Positions 30,472 through 40,455 of a stretch of 64,000 nucleotides of DNA are shown here, in pieces. The stretch covers positions 62,001 to 126,000 of the forward strand of contig JAITLR010000013.1 of the NCBI GenBank assembly GCA_031277805.1. The letters run 5' to 3'. Under the pieces are notes generated by a model. That model saw only the letters and a list, made by a program, of their open reading frames with translations, ran no database searches and was not told the origin of the DNA. The position numbers and the translations under genes are program-made. This stretch comes from Comamonas sp. (GTDB taxonomy: Bacteria > Pseudomonadota > Gammaproteobacteria > Burkholderiales > Burkholderiaceae_C). Position 1 is the stretch's first letter, and the number at the start of each line of letters is the position of its first letter.

Positions 30472-31296
30472 TTGCAGTTGCCTCTCGTGCTCTTCACCGC
30501 TCCATTTCGCTCTCTATTTCACCATGGCCTGGTTGCAGAGCAGCCGGGGGCTATATCTGCGCCTGTGGCCTTGGCGCAAATGCCGGATTCGGAAACGAAC
30601 TTCTGGCATTGGCAGTACCGTTTCGAGCCTTACTTTGTGGCAGGCCGCAGCTTTGATCAGTACTGTCCCGCCTATCAACTGGGATGGCAGCTGGCACAGT
30701 CTTCTGAAGGAAATGGTGTCGATTTCGATGCGATGGACAGAGAGCTGAACCTTCGCTGGACGGAGTCCAACGGAGGCAGCTTGCTGGATTGGAGCCAGGT
30801 CAGGTTGGCAGCAAGAGCTGCCTGGGTGCGGGGGATGAGGCCGCAGTTGCCGGATGTTTTGAGTGTCGTCGCGGGTAGGAAGCTGAGGCAGGCCCAAGAG
30901 GCCGCGCGCCAGTTCAGACAAAGCAGTGTGAGCTATCTGGCCTGCGGTTCACAAAGCATGCACTCCGAGGCGCTCAAGCGCTTTTCAGCAGTTTCTGCCA
31001 AGTTGTTGTCGGAGATGGAGGCTCTGCCCATGGAAGCGGAGCCACAGCCACTTGTCTCTGGCAAAGCTATGCCCTATATGCTGGAGCGTTCACGGCAGGT
31101 TTGGCGCGATTCGGGGCTTATGGCTGCAGACGATATTCAAGAAGTGCTGAGCAGGCTGCAGGTATGGCTGAGTGCCGTGGAGTCGTTGTGCCAGGAGGTG
31201 CTCCCGGTGCAAGCTCGAAAGTTGCTCAGCCACCATATGCTGGTGCTGAGGGGGCAATTGGAGGCTGTGCAGTGGCTCAGCCGTGGACATGTCTGA
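30472..31296 (+). CDS. Hypothetical protein, no confident family
   Basis: The 274-residue frame has no clear signal peptide or membrane helix after the N-terminus. Residues about 55-115 contain PAYQLGWQLA and later LDWSQVRLAARAAWVRG; together these resemble a short motif seen in many proteobacterial unknowns where an acidic stretch precedes W...L.W..aR.AardAW. The C-terminal half looks helical. The N-terminal start is uncertain. It converges with xthA three bases away, leaving no room for a terminator. Confidence 0.6.
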   Translation: MQLPLVLFTAPFRSLFHHGLVAEQPGAISAPVALAQMPDSETNFWHWQYRFEPYFVAGRSFDQYCPAYQLGWQLAQSSEGNGVDFDAMDRELNLRWTESNGGSLLDWSQVRLAARAAWVRGMRPQLPDVLSVVAGRKLRQAQEAARQFRQSSVSYLACGSQSMHSEALKRFSAVSAKLLSEMEALPMEAEPQPLVSGKAMPYMLERSRQVWRDSGLMAADDIQEVLSRLQVWLSAVESLCQEVLPVQARKLLSHHMLVLRGQLEAVQWLSRGHV

Positions 31297-31299
31297 CCA

Positions 31300-32076
31300 T
31301 CAGCCCAAGGTCACAACCACAGGAGCGTGATCGCTGGGCTGCTTGTTTTTACGCGGCAGCCGATCAACGACGCAGGCGCTGACATTGCTCTTGAGTGCAT
31401 CGCTGACCAGGATGTGGTCGATGCGAAGGCCGCGATTCTTCTGGAATCCCAGCATGCGGTAATCCCACCAGGAAAAGCTCTTCTCAGGCTGCTCGAACAT
31501 ACGGAATGCATCTGTCAGGCCTAGTTGCAGCAAACCTTGAAAATGCTCGCGTTCCTGCACGGTGTGGTGAATCGTGTCCTTGAGACCCACAGGGTCGTAG
31601 GAGTCCCGATCCTCGGGGGCCACGTTGAAATCGCCCACCAGTACCAGACGTGGGTGCTGTGCCAATTCTTGCTGAATCCAGTCATGCAGTGCTTGCAGCC
31701 AACGCATCTTGTAGACAAATTTTTCGGATCCCGGCTCCTGTCCATTGACGAAGTAGCCGTTGACAAGACGGATTGCACCAGAGGGAGAGTCGATGGTGCT
31801 GGCAATGATGCGGGCCTGTTCATCTTCCAGGCCAGGGATGTTGCGCACCACATCATGTGCAGGGCTGCGGGTGATCCACGCGACGCCGTTATAGGTTTTT
31901 TGCCCATGGCTGATGGCCGTGTAGCCCGCTTCTTCAAATGCCATGTGCGGGAATTTGTCGTCGGTCAGCTTGAGTTCTTGCAGGCCCAGTGCATCGACGG
32001 GATTGGCTGCCAGCCAGTCCAGCACTTGTGGCAAGCGGACAGACAGAGAGTTCACATTCCAGGTGGCAATTTTCAT
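31300..32076 (-). CDS. xthA: Exodeoxyribonuclease III
   Basis: Exonuclease III cuts at AP sites and degrades one strand of duplex DNA from the 3' end. The start is taken at 32076, which gives MKIATWNVNSLSVRLPQV, the usual N-terminus. The conserved LGLQELKLTD, GDFNVAPEDRD and SDHAPVVVTL motifs of the exonuclease-endonuclease-phosphatase fold are present, with the general-base Asp/His pair at the end. Length 258 residues. It is divergent from the cas operon. Confidence 0.93.
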   Translation of the reverse strand: MKIATWNVNSLSVRLPQVLDWLAANPVDALGLQELKLTDDKFPHMAFEEAGYTAISHGQKTYNGVAWITRSPAHDVVRNIPGLEDEQARIIASTIDSPSGAIRLVNGYFVNGQEPGSEKFVYKMRWLQALHDWIQQELAQHPRLVLVGDFNVAPEDRDSYDPVGLKDTIHHTVQEREHFQGLLQLGLTDAFRMFEQPEKSFSWWDYRMLGFQKNRGLRIDHILVSDALKSNVSACVVDRLPRKNKQPSDHAPVVVTLG

Positions 32077-32287
32077 TGGTCTCATTTGCTTTCACGAAAG
32101 GCGGCGGCGAAAGATGGCTACGCCTTTTATCTGAGATGGTAACAAGCATAAGGAGTCAAGATGCTCTGCGTCTTGTTGCATTTTCCAAAAGTTGAACCAT
32201 TGGCCTATTTGATGCACATGAATAGCAACAGCAATAGGTATTGCTTAGGATTGTGATTTTTTGTTACAAGCCTCTGTCGGAGGCGTT
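32077..32287. promoter_or_regulatory. Divergent intergenic region between xthA and cas1
   Basis: This AT-richer gap must contain the promoter of the cas operon. Candidate elements such as TTGAAC near 32194 and AT-rich bases before 32260 are too weak to define by eye. The putative cas1 frame is open from 32261 (TTG), but the start is placed at GTG 32288. Confidence 0.35.
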
Positions 32288-33292
32288 GTGCAAGAAGTTA
32301 AATCTCAGGATCTCAAAACCATCATCCATTCCAAGCGTGCAAATCTCTATTTGCTGGAGCACTGCCGGGTACTCGTCAACGGCGGCCGCGTGGAATACGT
32401 GACCGACGCTGGCAAAAAAAGCCTGTACTGGAACATTCCCATCGCCAACACCACAAGTATCTTGCTGGGCACGGGCACCTCCATCACCCAGGCGGCCATG
32501 CGCGAACTGGCCAAGGCGGGCATGCTGGTGGGGTTTTGCGGCGGCGGTGGCACGCCACTGTTCAGTGCTAATGAAGTGGATGTGGAGGTCGCCTGGCTTA
32601 CGCCGCAAAGCGAATATCGACCCACTGAATATCTCCAGGCATGGGTCACCTTCTGGTTTGACGATGAACTGCGCCTGCAGGCCGCCAAACAGCTGCAATG
32701 CCTGCGGCTGGACAGGCTGCACAAGGAGTGGGGCGCCCGCGCCTTGCGCGAAGCGGGCTTTGGCGTGGACATGGCGCGGCTGCAGGTACTGGTGCAGCAA
32801 TTCAGGACGCTGGTGGCGCAGGCCCCTGACGTGACGGCGCTGCTGACCGACGAAGCACGGCTGACCAAGGCCCTGTTCAAGCTGGCCGTGGATGCCACCG
32901 GCTACGGCGATTTCACGCGCGCCAAGCGTGGCTCGGGCACCGATTCCGCCAACCGTTTTCTCGACCACGGCAATTACCTGGGTTATGGCCTGGGGGCCAC
33001 GGCCACCTGGGTGCTGGGCTTGCCGCATGGTCTGGCCGTGCTCCATGGCAAGACCCGGCGCGGCGGGCTGGTGTTTGATGCGGCCGATCTGGTCAAGGAC
33101 GCCGCCATCCTGCCGCAGGCATTTTTGTCGGCCATGCGCGGCGACGATGAGCAGGCCTTCAGGCGCAACTGCATTGAGACGCTTACGCGCAGTGAGTCGC
33201 TGGACTTCATCATCGACAGCCTCAAAACCATTGCCACCGACACGGCGAGCATGGCGCGGCAAACCCGCACTCGCAAGGACGGGCAGGCATGA
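32288..33292 (+). CDS. cas1: Type I-F CRISPR-associated integrase Cas1
   Basis: Cas1 with Cas2 integrates new spacers into the array. GTG 32288 has GGAGG just upstream and gives QEVKSQDLKTIIHSKRANLY, the common start of I-F Cas1. The Cas1 beta-sandwich and helical domains are seen in RVEYVTDAGKKSLYWNIP, GTSITQAAMRELAKAGM and RFLDHGNYLGYGL, and the catalytic Glu/His/Asp region is plausible in PHGLAVLHGKTRRGGLVFDAADLVKD. Length 334 residues. Its stop overlaps the next start (ATGA), as usual. Confidence 0.94.
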   Translation: MQEVKSQDLKTIIHSKRANLYLLEHCRVLVNGGRVEYVTDAGKKSLYWNIPIANTTSILLGTGTSITQAAMRELAKAGMLVGFCGGGGTPLFSANEVDVEVAWLTPQSEYRPTEYLQAWVTFWFDDELRLQAAKQLQCLRLDRLHKEWGARALREAGFGVDMARLQVLVQQFRTLVAQAPDVTALLTDEARLTKALFKLAVDATGYGDFTRAKRGSGTDSANRFLDHGNYLGYGLGATATWVLGLPHGLAVLHGKTRRGGLVFDAADLVKDAAILPQAFLSAMRGDDEQAFRRNCIETLTRSESLDFIIDSLKTIATDTASMARQTRTRKDGQA

Positions 33293-36200
33293 ATGTGCTG
33301 TTCGTCTCCCAATGCAGCAAGCGCGCCCTGACCGAAACCCGCCGCATCCTGGATCAATTTGCCGAGCGGCGAGGCGAGCGCACCTGGCAGACACCCATCA
33401 CCCAGGCGGGGCTGGATACGGTGCGCAAGCTGCTGCGCCAGACGGCACGCAAGAACACGGCGGTCGCTTGCCACTGGATACGTGGGCGCGACCACAGCGA
33501 GCTGCTGTGGGTGGTGGGCGATGGCCGCCAGTTCAACACCGAAGGGGCGGTGCCAACCAACACCACGGCCCGCAACGTGTTGCGCAGCGAAGATGAAAAC
33601 ACTTGGCACCATCTGCCACTGATCACCGCGCTGTCGGCACTTGCCGCCTTGCTGCACGACCTGGGCAAAGCCACGCAGGCGTTTCAGGATCGGCTGAAAA
33701 ACCCCGGCATGCGCGAGCGCAACCACTACCGGCATGAATGGGTGTCGGTACGGCTGTTCCAGGCCTTTGTGGGACAGGGCGACGATGCCGACTGGTTGCA
33801 GCGCCTGGCAGCCTGTGCCGATGCGGATGGCGACAGCCAGGCGTTTGAGGCGCTGTGGCTCGATCATGCAGGTGGGCGGTTGCTGTGCGATGGCTGGAGT
33901 GACACAGGCTGGACAGCGGAGCAAAAAGACGCGGCTAATCCCTTTGCCTGCTTACCGCCTTTGGCGCAGGCCGTTGCCTGGCTGGTACTGACCCACCACC
34001 GCTTGCCTTGTTTGCCCAATAGGCAGAATTCCGCGGCGTCTGACGACGATTCGGAAGAAGGGCGGCAAGTCTTCAAACGCTTTGGCTCGCGCCCTTCGGA
34101 TGTGCCGGCGCGCTTGCTCCACGGCTTGCTGGTGCGCATCAATGCAGACTGGAATGAGCCCCGCGAAGCGGCCAGTGATGCACATAAAAAATCGTACTGG
34201 CAGTTTCCGCATGGTCTGCCCGTCAGTCAGGCAACTTGGCGCAAACAGGCCGCTCGCTATGCCCGCAAGCTGCTCGAACTGGCCCCGCACTACCAGCAGA
34301 TACCGGCCTTGCATGACCCGTTTGTCATGCACATCAGCCGCATGTGTTTGATGCTGGCCGACCACCACTATTCCAGCATCGAGGACGATGCGCGGCGCAA
34401 GCTCTACCGCAACGACAGCTACCCACTGTATGCCAACACCCTCAAAAACAGTAGCGCACAGCGCTTGAAGGACAGGCGAAAGCCACCATTTTTCAATCAA
34501 ACCCTGGATGAGCACCTGCTGGGTGTGCAAGCCCATACCAGCCTGATCACGCATTCGCTGCCCACGCTGGCGCGCAGCTTGCCGGCCTTGCAAAACCACA
34601 AGGGCCTGAAAAAACGCAACAGCAATGCGCGCTTTCAGTGGCAAGACAAAGCGGCAGATCTGGCGGCCAGCGTGCGCCAGCGCGCGGCCGGCCAGGGCGC
34701 GTTCATCGTCAATATGGCGTCCACCGGCTGCGGCAAAACGCTGGGCAATGCGCGCATCATGAATGCGCTGGCCGACCCTGCTTTGGGCATGCGCTGTGCT
34801 TTTGCGATTGGCCTGCGTACGCTCACCTTGCAGACGGGGCGCAGCTTTCAGCATGACTTGGGGCTGAGCGACGAGCAACTGGCCATCAAGGTGGGCGGTG
34901 CCGCCAGCCGTGCCTTGTTTGAATATTGGGAACAGCAGTCCGAGGCGACGGGCTCAGCCTCCAGGCAGGCCTTGCTGGACGAAGGCGGCCAGGTGCTGTT
35001 TGAAGGCAATGACCGCCATCCGTTGCTGGACCGCCTGACCGATGATGCCCAGTTGCGCAGCCTGATTGCCGCGCCGCTGCTGGTGTGTACCGTGGACCAC
35101 CTGACGCCTGCGACAGAAAGCCTGCGCGGTGGCCGCCAGATTGCGCCCATGCTGCGCTTGCTCACCGGTGATCTGGTGCTGGATGAGCCTGATGACTTTG
35201 ACATGGCTGACCTGCCGGCGCTCACGCGCCTGGTGCATTGGGCGGGCTTGCTGGGCAGCCGTGTGCTGCTGTCGTCGGCCACTTTGCCGCCGGCTTTGGT
35301 GGAGGGGCTGTTCCAGGCCTATCGCGCAGGGCGTGCCGTGTTTCAGCGGCACCGCAGCGAACGGCCCAGCGAGCCGGTCCAAGTTTGTTGTCTGTGGGTG
35401 GATGAGTTTCACCAACTGGCGGAGGATTGCGCGCAGGCTGATCGTTTTGCCGAAGTGCACCAAAGCTTTGTGCAAAAGCGCGTCGCGCAACTGGCCAAGG
35501 CTGCGGCGCGGCGACTTGCGCAGTTGGTGGATGTGCCCCAGGCCTTGAGCGCCGTGGGCTTGAGCGAGTCGCAGCGCACGGACTTGGCCCAATTCATGCT
35601 GCAGCGCGCATGGGGTCTGCATCAGTCATCTCAAAACCATAGCATTGATCCGGTCAGCGGCAAGCGTGTGAGCTTTGGCCTGATCCGCATGGCCAATATC
35701 GCGCCCATGTTTGACGTAGCGCGAGCCATGTACGCGAAAGGTGCACCCGCTTCTGGCGTACGCGTCCACCTGTGCGTCTACCACTCGCAGTTTCCGCTGC
35801 TGGCGCGCTCGGTCATTGAGCAGCAACTGGATACCGTGCTCAACCGCCGCGGTGCGGACGAGGGCGTTGATCCTGTGTTTCAGCGCCCCGGCATTCGGGC
35901 GCTGATAGATGCGCATCCCGAGCAAGACCAGCTTTTTGTCGTGCTCGGCTCTCCCGTTACCGAGGTCGGGCGTGACCATGACTACGACTGGGCGGTGGTC
36001 GAGCCATCGTCCATGCGCTCGCTGATCCAGCTTGCGGGACGTGTGCGGCGGCATCGCGTGGCCGAGGTCAAGGCTGTCAATGTCGAGGTGCTCGATACCA
36101 ATCTGCGCGCGCTGGAGCAGCCGGGCAAGGCTGCGTATTGCAAGCCGGGATTTGAGATGGAACAACTGTCGCAGACGAGCAGCGATGCCGCAAAGCACTT

Positions 36201-36861
36201 CCACTTCAAATCGCACAGTCTGCGAGAGCTGCTGTCGCGTCAACTCAAGGAGTGGGCGCAGCCGCAATGGCCGATTGATGCGCGTCCACGCATCGAGCGC
36301 ATCGATCCCAAAAAAGGCAAGCTCAACCCCAGCCGCAACTGGGTGGACTTGGAGCACGCCCGTATGCGCGACACCATGCTGTCGCGTGAAGCGGGCATAA
36401 CCATCGCCGTCAAACGCTCTGCCTGCCTGGCCTGGTACGAAGCGGATGCCGACTCTGACGCGCCACCTCAAAGCCTGTGGTTGACCGGCATGCTGCCGCA
36501 ATACCAGCGCTTTCGCGACGACCCGCAAAAACGTGTGGATGTGGTGCTGTTGCCCGATGAAGACGAGGAGCGTTTGCTACTGCACCGTGTGGTGGATGGC
36601 CAGCGGCGCGGCGAGCAGCTGTATGTGTGCATTGAGGAATCGATGCGTACTACCATCGCTGACGCGCAATTACGACCCAGTCCGCAACACAGCGTGCAGC
36701 CTTGGGTGCAAGTGGATTTGCTGGATGCGCTGTACCAATTGGCTGAGGCGCAAGGGCTGTCACTAGAGGCGTGTACCAAGCGCTATGCCACAGCCAGCCT
36801 GCCGGACGGGCCGAGAGGCTGGCTGTGGCATGAGGCTTTGGGGTTTACCAAGGCCGTTTAG
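33289..36861 (+). CDS. cas3: Cas2-Cas3 fusion nuclease-helicase, type I-F
   Basis: In type I-F systems Cas2 is fused to Cas3. Residues 1-90 are the Cas2 part (MNVLFVSQCSKRALTETRRI). The HD nuclease has ALLHDLGK (about 120-127). The helicase has Walker A MASTGCGKT (about 479-487), Walker B LVLDEPDDFD (about 629-638), SSATLPP (about 661-667) and the C-terminal motif VEPSSMRSLIQLAGRVRRHR (about 906-925). At 1190 residues it is full length and has no visible break. It should nick, unwind and degrade target DNA recruited by the Csy complex. Confidence 0.95.
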   Translation: MNVLFVSQCSKRALTETRRILDQFAERRGERTWQTPITQAGLDTVRKLLRQTARKNTAVACHWIRGRDHSELLWVVGDGRQFNTEGAVPTNTTARNVLRSEDENTWHHLPLITALSALAALLHDLGKATQAFQDRLKNPGMRERNHYRHEWVSVRLFQAFVGQGDDADWLQRLAACADADGDSQAFEALWLDHAGGRLLCDGWSDTGWTAEQKDAANPFACLPPLAQAVAWLVLTHHRLPCLPNRQNSAASDDDSEEGRQVFKRFGSRPSDVPARLLHGLLVRINADWNEPREAASDAHKKSYWQFPHGLPVSQATWRKQAARYARKLLELAPHYQQIPALHDPFVMHISRMCLMLADHHYSSIEDDARRKLYRNDSYPLYANTLKNSSAQRLKDRRKPPFFNQTLDEHLLGVQAHTSLITHSLPTLARSLPALQNHKGLKKRNSNARFQWQDKAADLAASVRQRAAGQGAFIVNMASTGCGKTLGNARIMNALADPALGMRCAFAIGLRTLTLQTGRSFQHDLGLSDEQLAIKVGGAASRALFEYWEQQSEATGSASRQALLDEGGQVLFEGNDRHPLLDRLTDDAQLRSLIAAPLLVCTVDHLTPATESLRGGRQIAPMLRLLTGDLVLDEPDDFDMADLPALTRLVHWAGLLGSRVLLSSATLPPALVEGLFQAYRAGRAVFQRHRSERPSEPVQVCCLWVDEFHQLAEDCAQADRFAEVHQSFVQKRVAQLAKAAARRLAQLVDVPQALSAVGLSESQRTDLAQFMLQRAWGLHQSSQNHSIDPVSGKRVSFGLIRMANIAPMFDVARAMYAKGAPASGVRVHLCVYHSQFPLLARSVIEQQLDTVLNRRGADEGVDPVFQRPGIRALIDAHPEQDQLFVVLGSPVTEVGRDHDYDWAVVEPSSMRSLIQLAGRVRRHRVAEVKAVNVEVLDTNLRALEQPGKAAYCKPGFEMEQLSQTSSDAAKHFHFKSHSLRELLSRQLKEWAQPQWPIDARPRIERIDPKKGKLNPSRNWVDLEHARMRDTMLSREAGITIAVKRSACLAWYEADADSDAPPQSLWLTGMLPQYQRFRDDPQKRVDVVLLPDEDEERLLLHRVVDGQRRGEQLYVCIEESMRTTIADAQLRPSPQHSVQPWVQVDLLDALYQLAEAQGLSLEACTKRYATASLPDGPRGWLWHEALGFTKAV

Positions 36862-36903
36862 TGAAACGAAAACATGAACTCAATGTGAAAGGAGGAGATC
36901 GCG

Positions 36904-38304
36904 ATGGCAGAAGCCGAACAATTACCGGTGCATGACAACTTCAAAGTGGCAGCATATGCATTTATTCGTGAGCGCTTGCAAGCAAAGCTGGATAAGCTGG
37001 CTGACGATGACCCCAAGCGGCAGGAGTTGATTGCACAGCATCAACCCCCGGCCTGGATCGACGACGCCGCAAGGCGTGTGCAGCAGATTCAAGCCGTCAC
37101 CCATTCACTCAAACCCATTCACCCCGATGCGCGGGGCACCAACCTCTATGTAGAGCCTGCCCAGTTGCCGGCATTGGCCGAGCTGGGCAGCCATGTACTT
37201 GGCGCTGAGTTTGCCGGTGACGTAGTGGGCAATGCAGCGGCGCTGGATGTCTACAAGTTCCTCAAGCTGCAAGTGGGTGGACAAAGCCTGCTGGCGGCCT
37301 TGTTGGCGGAAGACTCCGCTGCCTTGCAGGCCCTGCATGACGACCCGGCGCAAGCCAAGGTATGGCGCGATGCGCTGGTGTCATTGACGGCGCCACGCGC
37401 AGACGGCCCCAGTAGCCATGGCCGGGCCAAGCAGTTGTACTGGTTGACGGGCGATGATGCTGCCGATGATGCGCAGTACGAGTTGCTGGCGCCGCTCTAT
37501 GCCACATCGCTGGCCCATGCGGTGTATGGCGAGATTCAGGAACACCGCTTTGGTGACGCCAACAAGGCAGCGCGCATCGCACGCCGTGAGCGCAAACCGC
37601 ACGATGGCGTGTTTCATGACTATCCGGGCCTTGCTGCGCAGAAGATAGGCGGCACAAAGCCACAAAACATCAGCCAATTGAATAGTGAGCGCGGTGGGGT
37701 CAACTACCTGCTGTCGTCGCTGCCGCCGACTTGGACGCAGAGCGCTGTGCGCTTGCCGGTGCAGGCGGCTTCGGTGTTTGACCGCATGTTCATTGAGCGG
37801 CCTGAGGTGCGGCGAACTGTGCGTGCGCTACGCCAATTTCTGGCCGAAGAGGCCAAGGCCAACATGCCCAGCCGCGATATGCGCAAAGCCTATACCGATG
37901 CATTGCTGGACGAACTGGTGGCGTTGGCCAATGAGCTGCAGCAATTGATGCAGCCAGGATGGAGCAAAGACGACGAGCGATTTCAAGACTTGGCCTATAT
38001 GGAAAAACTCTGGCTGGACCCTTTGCGTGCCGAGTTGAAAGAAGAAGCGCAATTTGCCAGCGACTGGATGTATATGGACTGGCCTGCTGAAATCGGCAAG
38101 CGCTTTGGGGCCTGGTTGAACAAGGCGATGGGCGAGCAGTTTGGCGATGTGGAGGCCCGCGAGTGGCGTAAAGAGTTGCTGACCGATGAAGACGGCTTCA
38201 AGCAGCAGTTGCGAGAGCTGCGCGACACGCTGGATGCGCCGCACTACATCCCGATTCGCAAAACACACGACGAGTTGGTGGCCGCGCGGGGAGAGCCTGT
38301 ATGA
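36904..38304 (+). CDS. csy1: Csy1 (Cas8f), large subunit of the I-F surveillance complex
   Basis: Csy1 binds the 5' end of the crRNA with Csy2 and recognises the PAM. The 466-residue protein has the family layout, with an N-terminal helical part (IRERLQAKLDKLADDDP) and sequences such as KIGGTKPQNISQLNSERGGVNYLLSSLPP, a stretch common to Csy1 proteins. A good AAGGAGG ribosome site lies upstream. The stop overlaps the csy2 start (ATGA at 38301-38304). Confidence 0.92.
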   Translation: MAEAEQLPVHDNFKVAAYAFIRERLQAKLDKLADDDPKRQELIAQHQPPAWIDDAARRVQQIQAVTHSLKPIHPDARGTNLYVEPAQLPALAELGSHVLGAEFAGDVVGNAAALDVYKFLKLQVGGQSLLAALLAEDSAALQALHDDPAQAKVWRDALVSLTAPRADGPSSHGRAKQLYWLTGDDAADDAQYELLAPLYATSLAHAVYGEIQEHRFGDANKAARIARRERKPHDGVFHDYPGLAAQKIGGTKPQNISQLNSERGGVNYLLSSLPPTWTQSAVRLPVQAASVFDRMFIERPEVRRTVRALRQFLAEEAKANMPSRDMRKAYTDALLDELVALANELQQLMQPGWSKDDERFQDLAYMEKLWLDPLRAELKEEAQFASDWMYMDWPAEIGKRFGAWLNKAMGEQFGDVEAREWRKELLTDEDGFKQQLRELRDTLDAPHYIPIRKTHDELVAARGEPV

Positions 38305-39373
38305 CCCGGGCACAATCCCAAGCCATTTTGGTGCTGCCGCATTTGCACGTGCAAAACGCCAATGCCATCTCCAGCCCGCTGACGCATGGCTTTCCCTCCA
38401 TCACTGCTTTCACCGGCTTGATGTGGGCGCTGCAGCGCAAGCTGGTGCAGGCGCAGATTCCGCTCAGGCTGCTGAGTATGGGTGTGGTCTGCCACCACCA
38501 CCAGGAGCAGGTAAGCCAGGGCTATGTACGCACCTTCAATCTGACACGCAACCCCGTGGACAAGGACGGGAGCATGGCCGCGATTGTGGAAGAGGGGCGG
38601 ATGCATCTACAGGCATCGCTGATTTTGGCTGTGGCCGAGAAATTGTCTGCTGGCGCAGCCAGCGTGCTGGTACAAGGCGGTGAAGATCGTAGGCAGACTG
38701 GGCCGCGCAGGTGGGCGAGATCGCTGCGCAGATGCGTGTGGCGGGCGGCGCCATGCTGCCATCAAGGCCCATACCGGGGAAAAAAGTGCGCCCGTGGATG
38801 GAGCTGATCCCGGAAGACGCCAAAGCGCGAGAGGACGCGTTTCGCCGCTGGCGCCGCTGCTGGCTCCCAGGCTTTGCGTTGGTGGCGCGAGACGATTTGC
38901 TGGCTGAGCGCCTGGCGCATTTGCAAAAGAGCGATGCCACGGCGAGCTTGCTGGATGCTTGGCTGCATGCAGCGCGCTTTAACCATCAGGTACTGGCAGA
39001 GCCTGATGGCAAGCCCGCACCGGATGGCAAGGTGCGTTGGGGCGATCCGCTGCGCACCAAAGGCAGCGGCTGGACGGTGCCCATCCCCGTAGGTTATGCA
39101 GCGCTGTCACCACGCCACGATGCAGGCACGGTAGCCAATGCCCGCGATATGGCAACGCCGCTGCGCTTTGTGGAATCGGTGTACTCCATGGGCGAGTGGA
39201 TTAGCCCGCACCGCTTGAGCGATGTGCAGCAACTGCTGTGGCGTGCAGAGGCGGATGAAGCCAAGGGTCTTTTCCGTTGCCGCAATGTCTACCAGCCGCC
39301 ACTGGCTGCTGTAGCCAGTGAAGGGCAGGGCGATGACTGGGATGAGGAGGATGACAGCTATGTCGATGACTAG
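38301..39373 (+). pseudogene. csy2: csy2 (Cas5f) split by a frameshift near 38690-38700
   Basis: Csy2 is the Cas5-like subunit that caps the crRNA 5' handle with Csy1. Frame one (38301 onward) reads ILVLPHLHVQNANAISSPLTHGFPS to VLVQGGEDRRQ (about residue 132), then leaves family-like sequence and stops at 38807. The correct continuation DWAAQVGEIAAQMRVAGGAM runs in the -1 frame from 38696 to the stop at 39373. A single base (most simply a G after CAG at 38696) restores one ORF of about 357 residues. No slippery heptamer is present, so programmed frameshifting is unlikely. Real mutation and assembly error cannot be separated here. Confidence 0.88.
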
Positions 39374-39435
39374 ACGATGCGCCAAGCGCTTTTCCCGACC
39401 CCAAGTTTCAACGAATTGATCAAGGACTTCCAACC

Positions 39436-40452
39436 ATGTCGAATACTCTGAAAACCGCATCCGTCCTGGCTTTTGAACGCAAGCTGGATCCGTCTGACGC
39501 TATCTTCCGCGCAGGTGACTGGGGCGATCGTGCGGCTGCCGCAAGCTGGCCCACGGTCTCCGTTCGCGAAAAATCCGTGCGCGGCACCATCAGCAACCGC
39601 CTGAAGGCCAAGGACCAAGACCCCGCCCAGCTGGATGCTGCGATTGAGAACCCCAACCTGCAAACCGTGGATGTGGCAGCCCTCCCGGCAGATGCAGATA
39701 CCCTGAAAGTGCAATTCACCCTGCGTGTGTTGGCGGGTGCCGGCATGCCATCCGCCTGCAACAGCGCCGAATACCAGGCCAAGTTGCTGCAAACCGTGCA
39801 AGGTTATGTGCAGAAGCACGGTTTTTCAGAACTGGGCAACCGCTATGCCGCCAATCTGGCCAGCGGCCGCTTTCTGTGGCGTAACCGCCAGGGCGCAGAG
39901 GAGGTGCTGGTTGAAGTTGCGGTGCTGAAAGACGGCAAAGCTGCAGAAACCTGGTCTTTTAAGGCTCTGGAGCACAGCATGCGCGCGTTGGATGCTATCG
40001 ATTCCAAAGTGAAAGAGCTGGGCGCCGTGATTGCCGAAGGCTTGGGGGGCAAGCGCCATGTGCTGCTGCAAATCACTGCTTTTGTGCGTGTGGGGGCCGG
40101 GCAGGAGGTGTTCCCCTCACAGGAGCTGATCCTGGACAAGGGCGCCAGCAAAAAGAGCAAGACCCTGTATGAGGTGGATCAAGTGGCTGCCATGCATTCG
40201 CAAAAAATCGGCAACGCGATCCGCACCATTGATACCTGGTACGAAGGCGCGGGTGAGCTGGGACCGATTGCAGTCGAGCCCTATGGCTCGGTCACCACGC
40301 AAGGCAAGGCCTACCGCCAGCCCAAGCAAAAGCTGGACTTCTACACCTTGCTGGACAACTGGCTGCTCAAAGACCTGGTGCCTGCCGTAGAGCAGCAGCA
40401 TTTTGTGATGGCGGTGCTGATTCGTGGTGGCGTGTTTGGCGATGCGAGCTAA
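39436..40452 (+). CDS. csy3: Csy3 (Cas7f), backbone subunit of the I-F surveillance complex
   Basis: Csy3 polymerises along the crRNA spacer, six copies per complex. The 338-residue protein matches the family from the start (TASVLAFERKLDPSDAIF) and through SVREKSVRGTISNRLK, NRYAANLASGRFLWRNR, ITAFVRVGAGQEVFPSQE and RTIDTWY. The reading frame is intact, which argues that the locus has not decayed generally. Confidence 0.95.
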   Translation: MSNTLKTASVLAFERKLDPSDAIFRAGDWGDRAAAASWPTVSVREKSVRGTISNRLKAKDQDPAQLDAAIENPNLQTVDVAALPADADTLKVQFTLRVLAGAGMPSACNSAEYQAKLLQTVQGYVQKHGFSELGNRYAANLASGRFLWRNRQGAEEVLVEVAVLKDGKAAETWSFKALEHSMRALDAIDSKVKELGAVIAEGLGGKRHVLLQITAFVRVGAGQEVFPSQELILDKGASKKSKTLYEVDQVAAMHSQKIGNAIRTIDTWYEGAGELGPIAVEPYGSVTTQGKAYRQPKQKLDFYTLLDNWLLKDLVPAVEQQHFVMAVLIRGGVFGDAS

Positions 40453-40455
40453 AGT

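Noticed and set aside
38680..38711. Programmed -1 frameshift in csy2
   Set aside because: No X-XXY-YYZ slippery heptamer or following stable stem could be seen at the junction.
38711..39373. Separate small gene for the second half of csy2 starting at GTG 38711
   Set aside because: The GTG has no ribosome site and the sequence continues family-like upstream in another frame, so one frameshifted gene explains it better.
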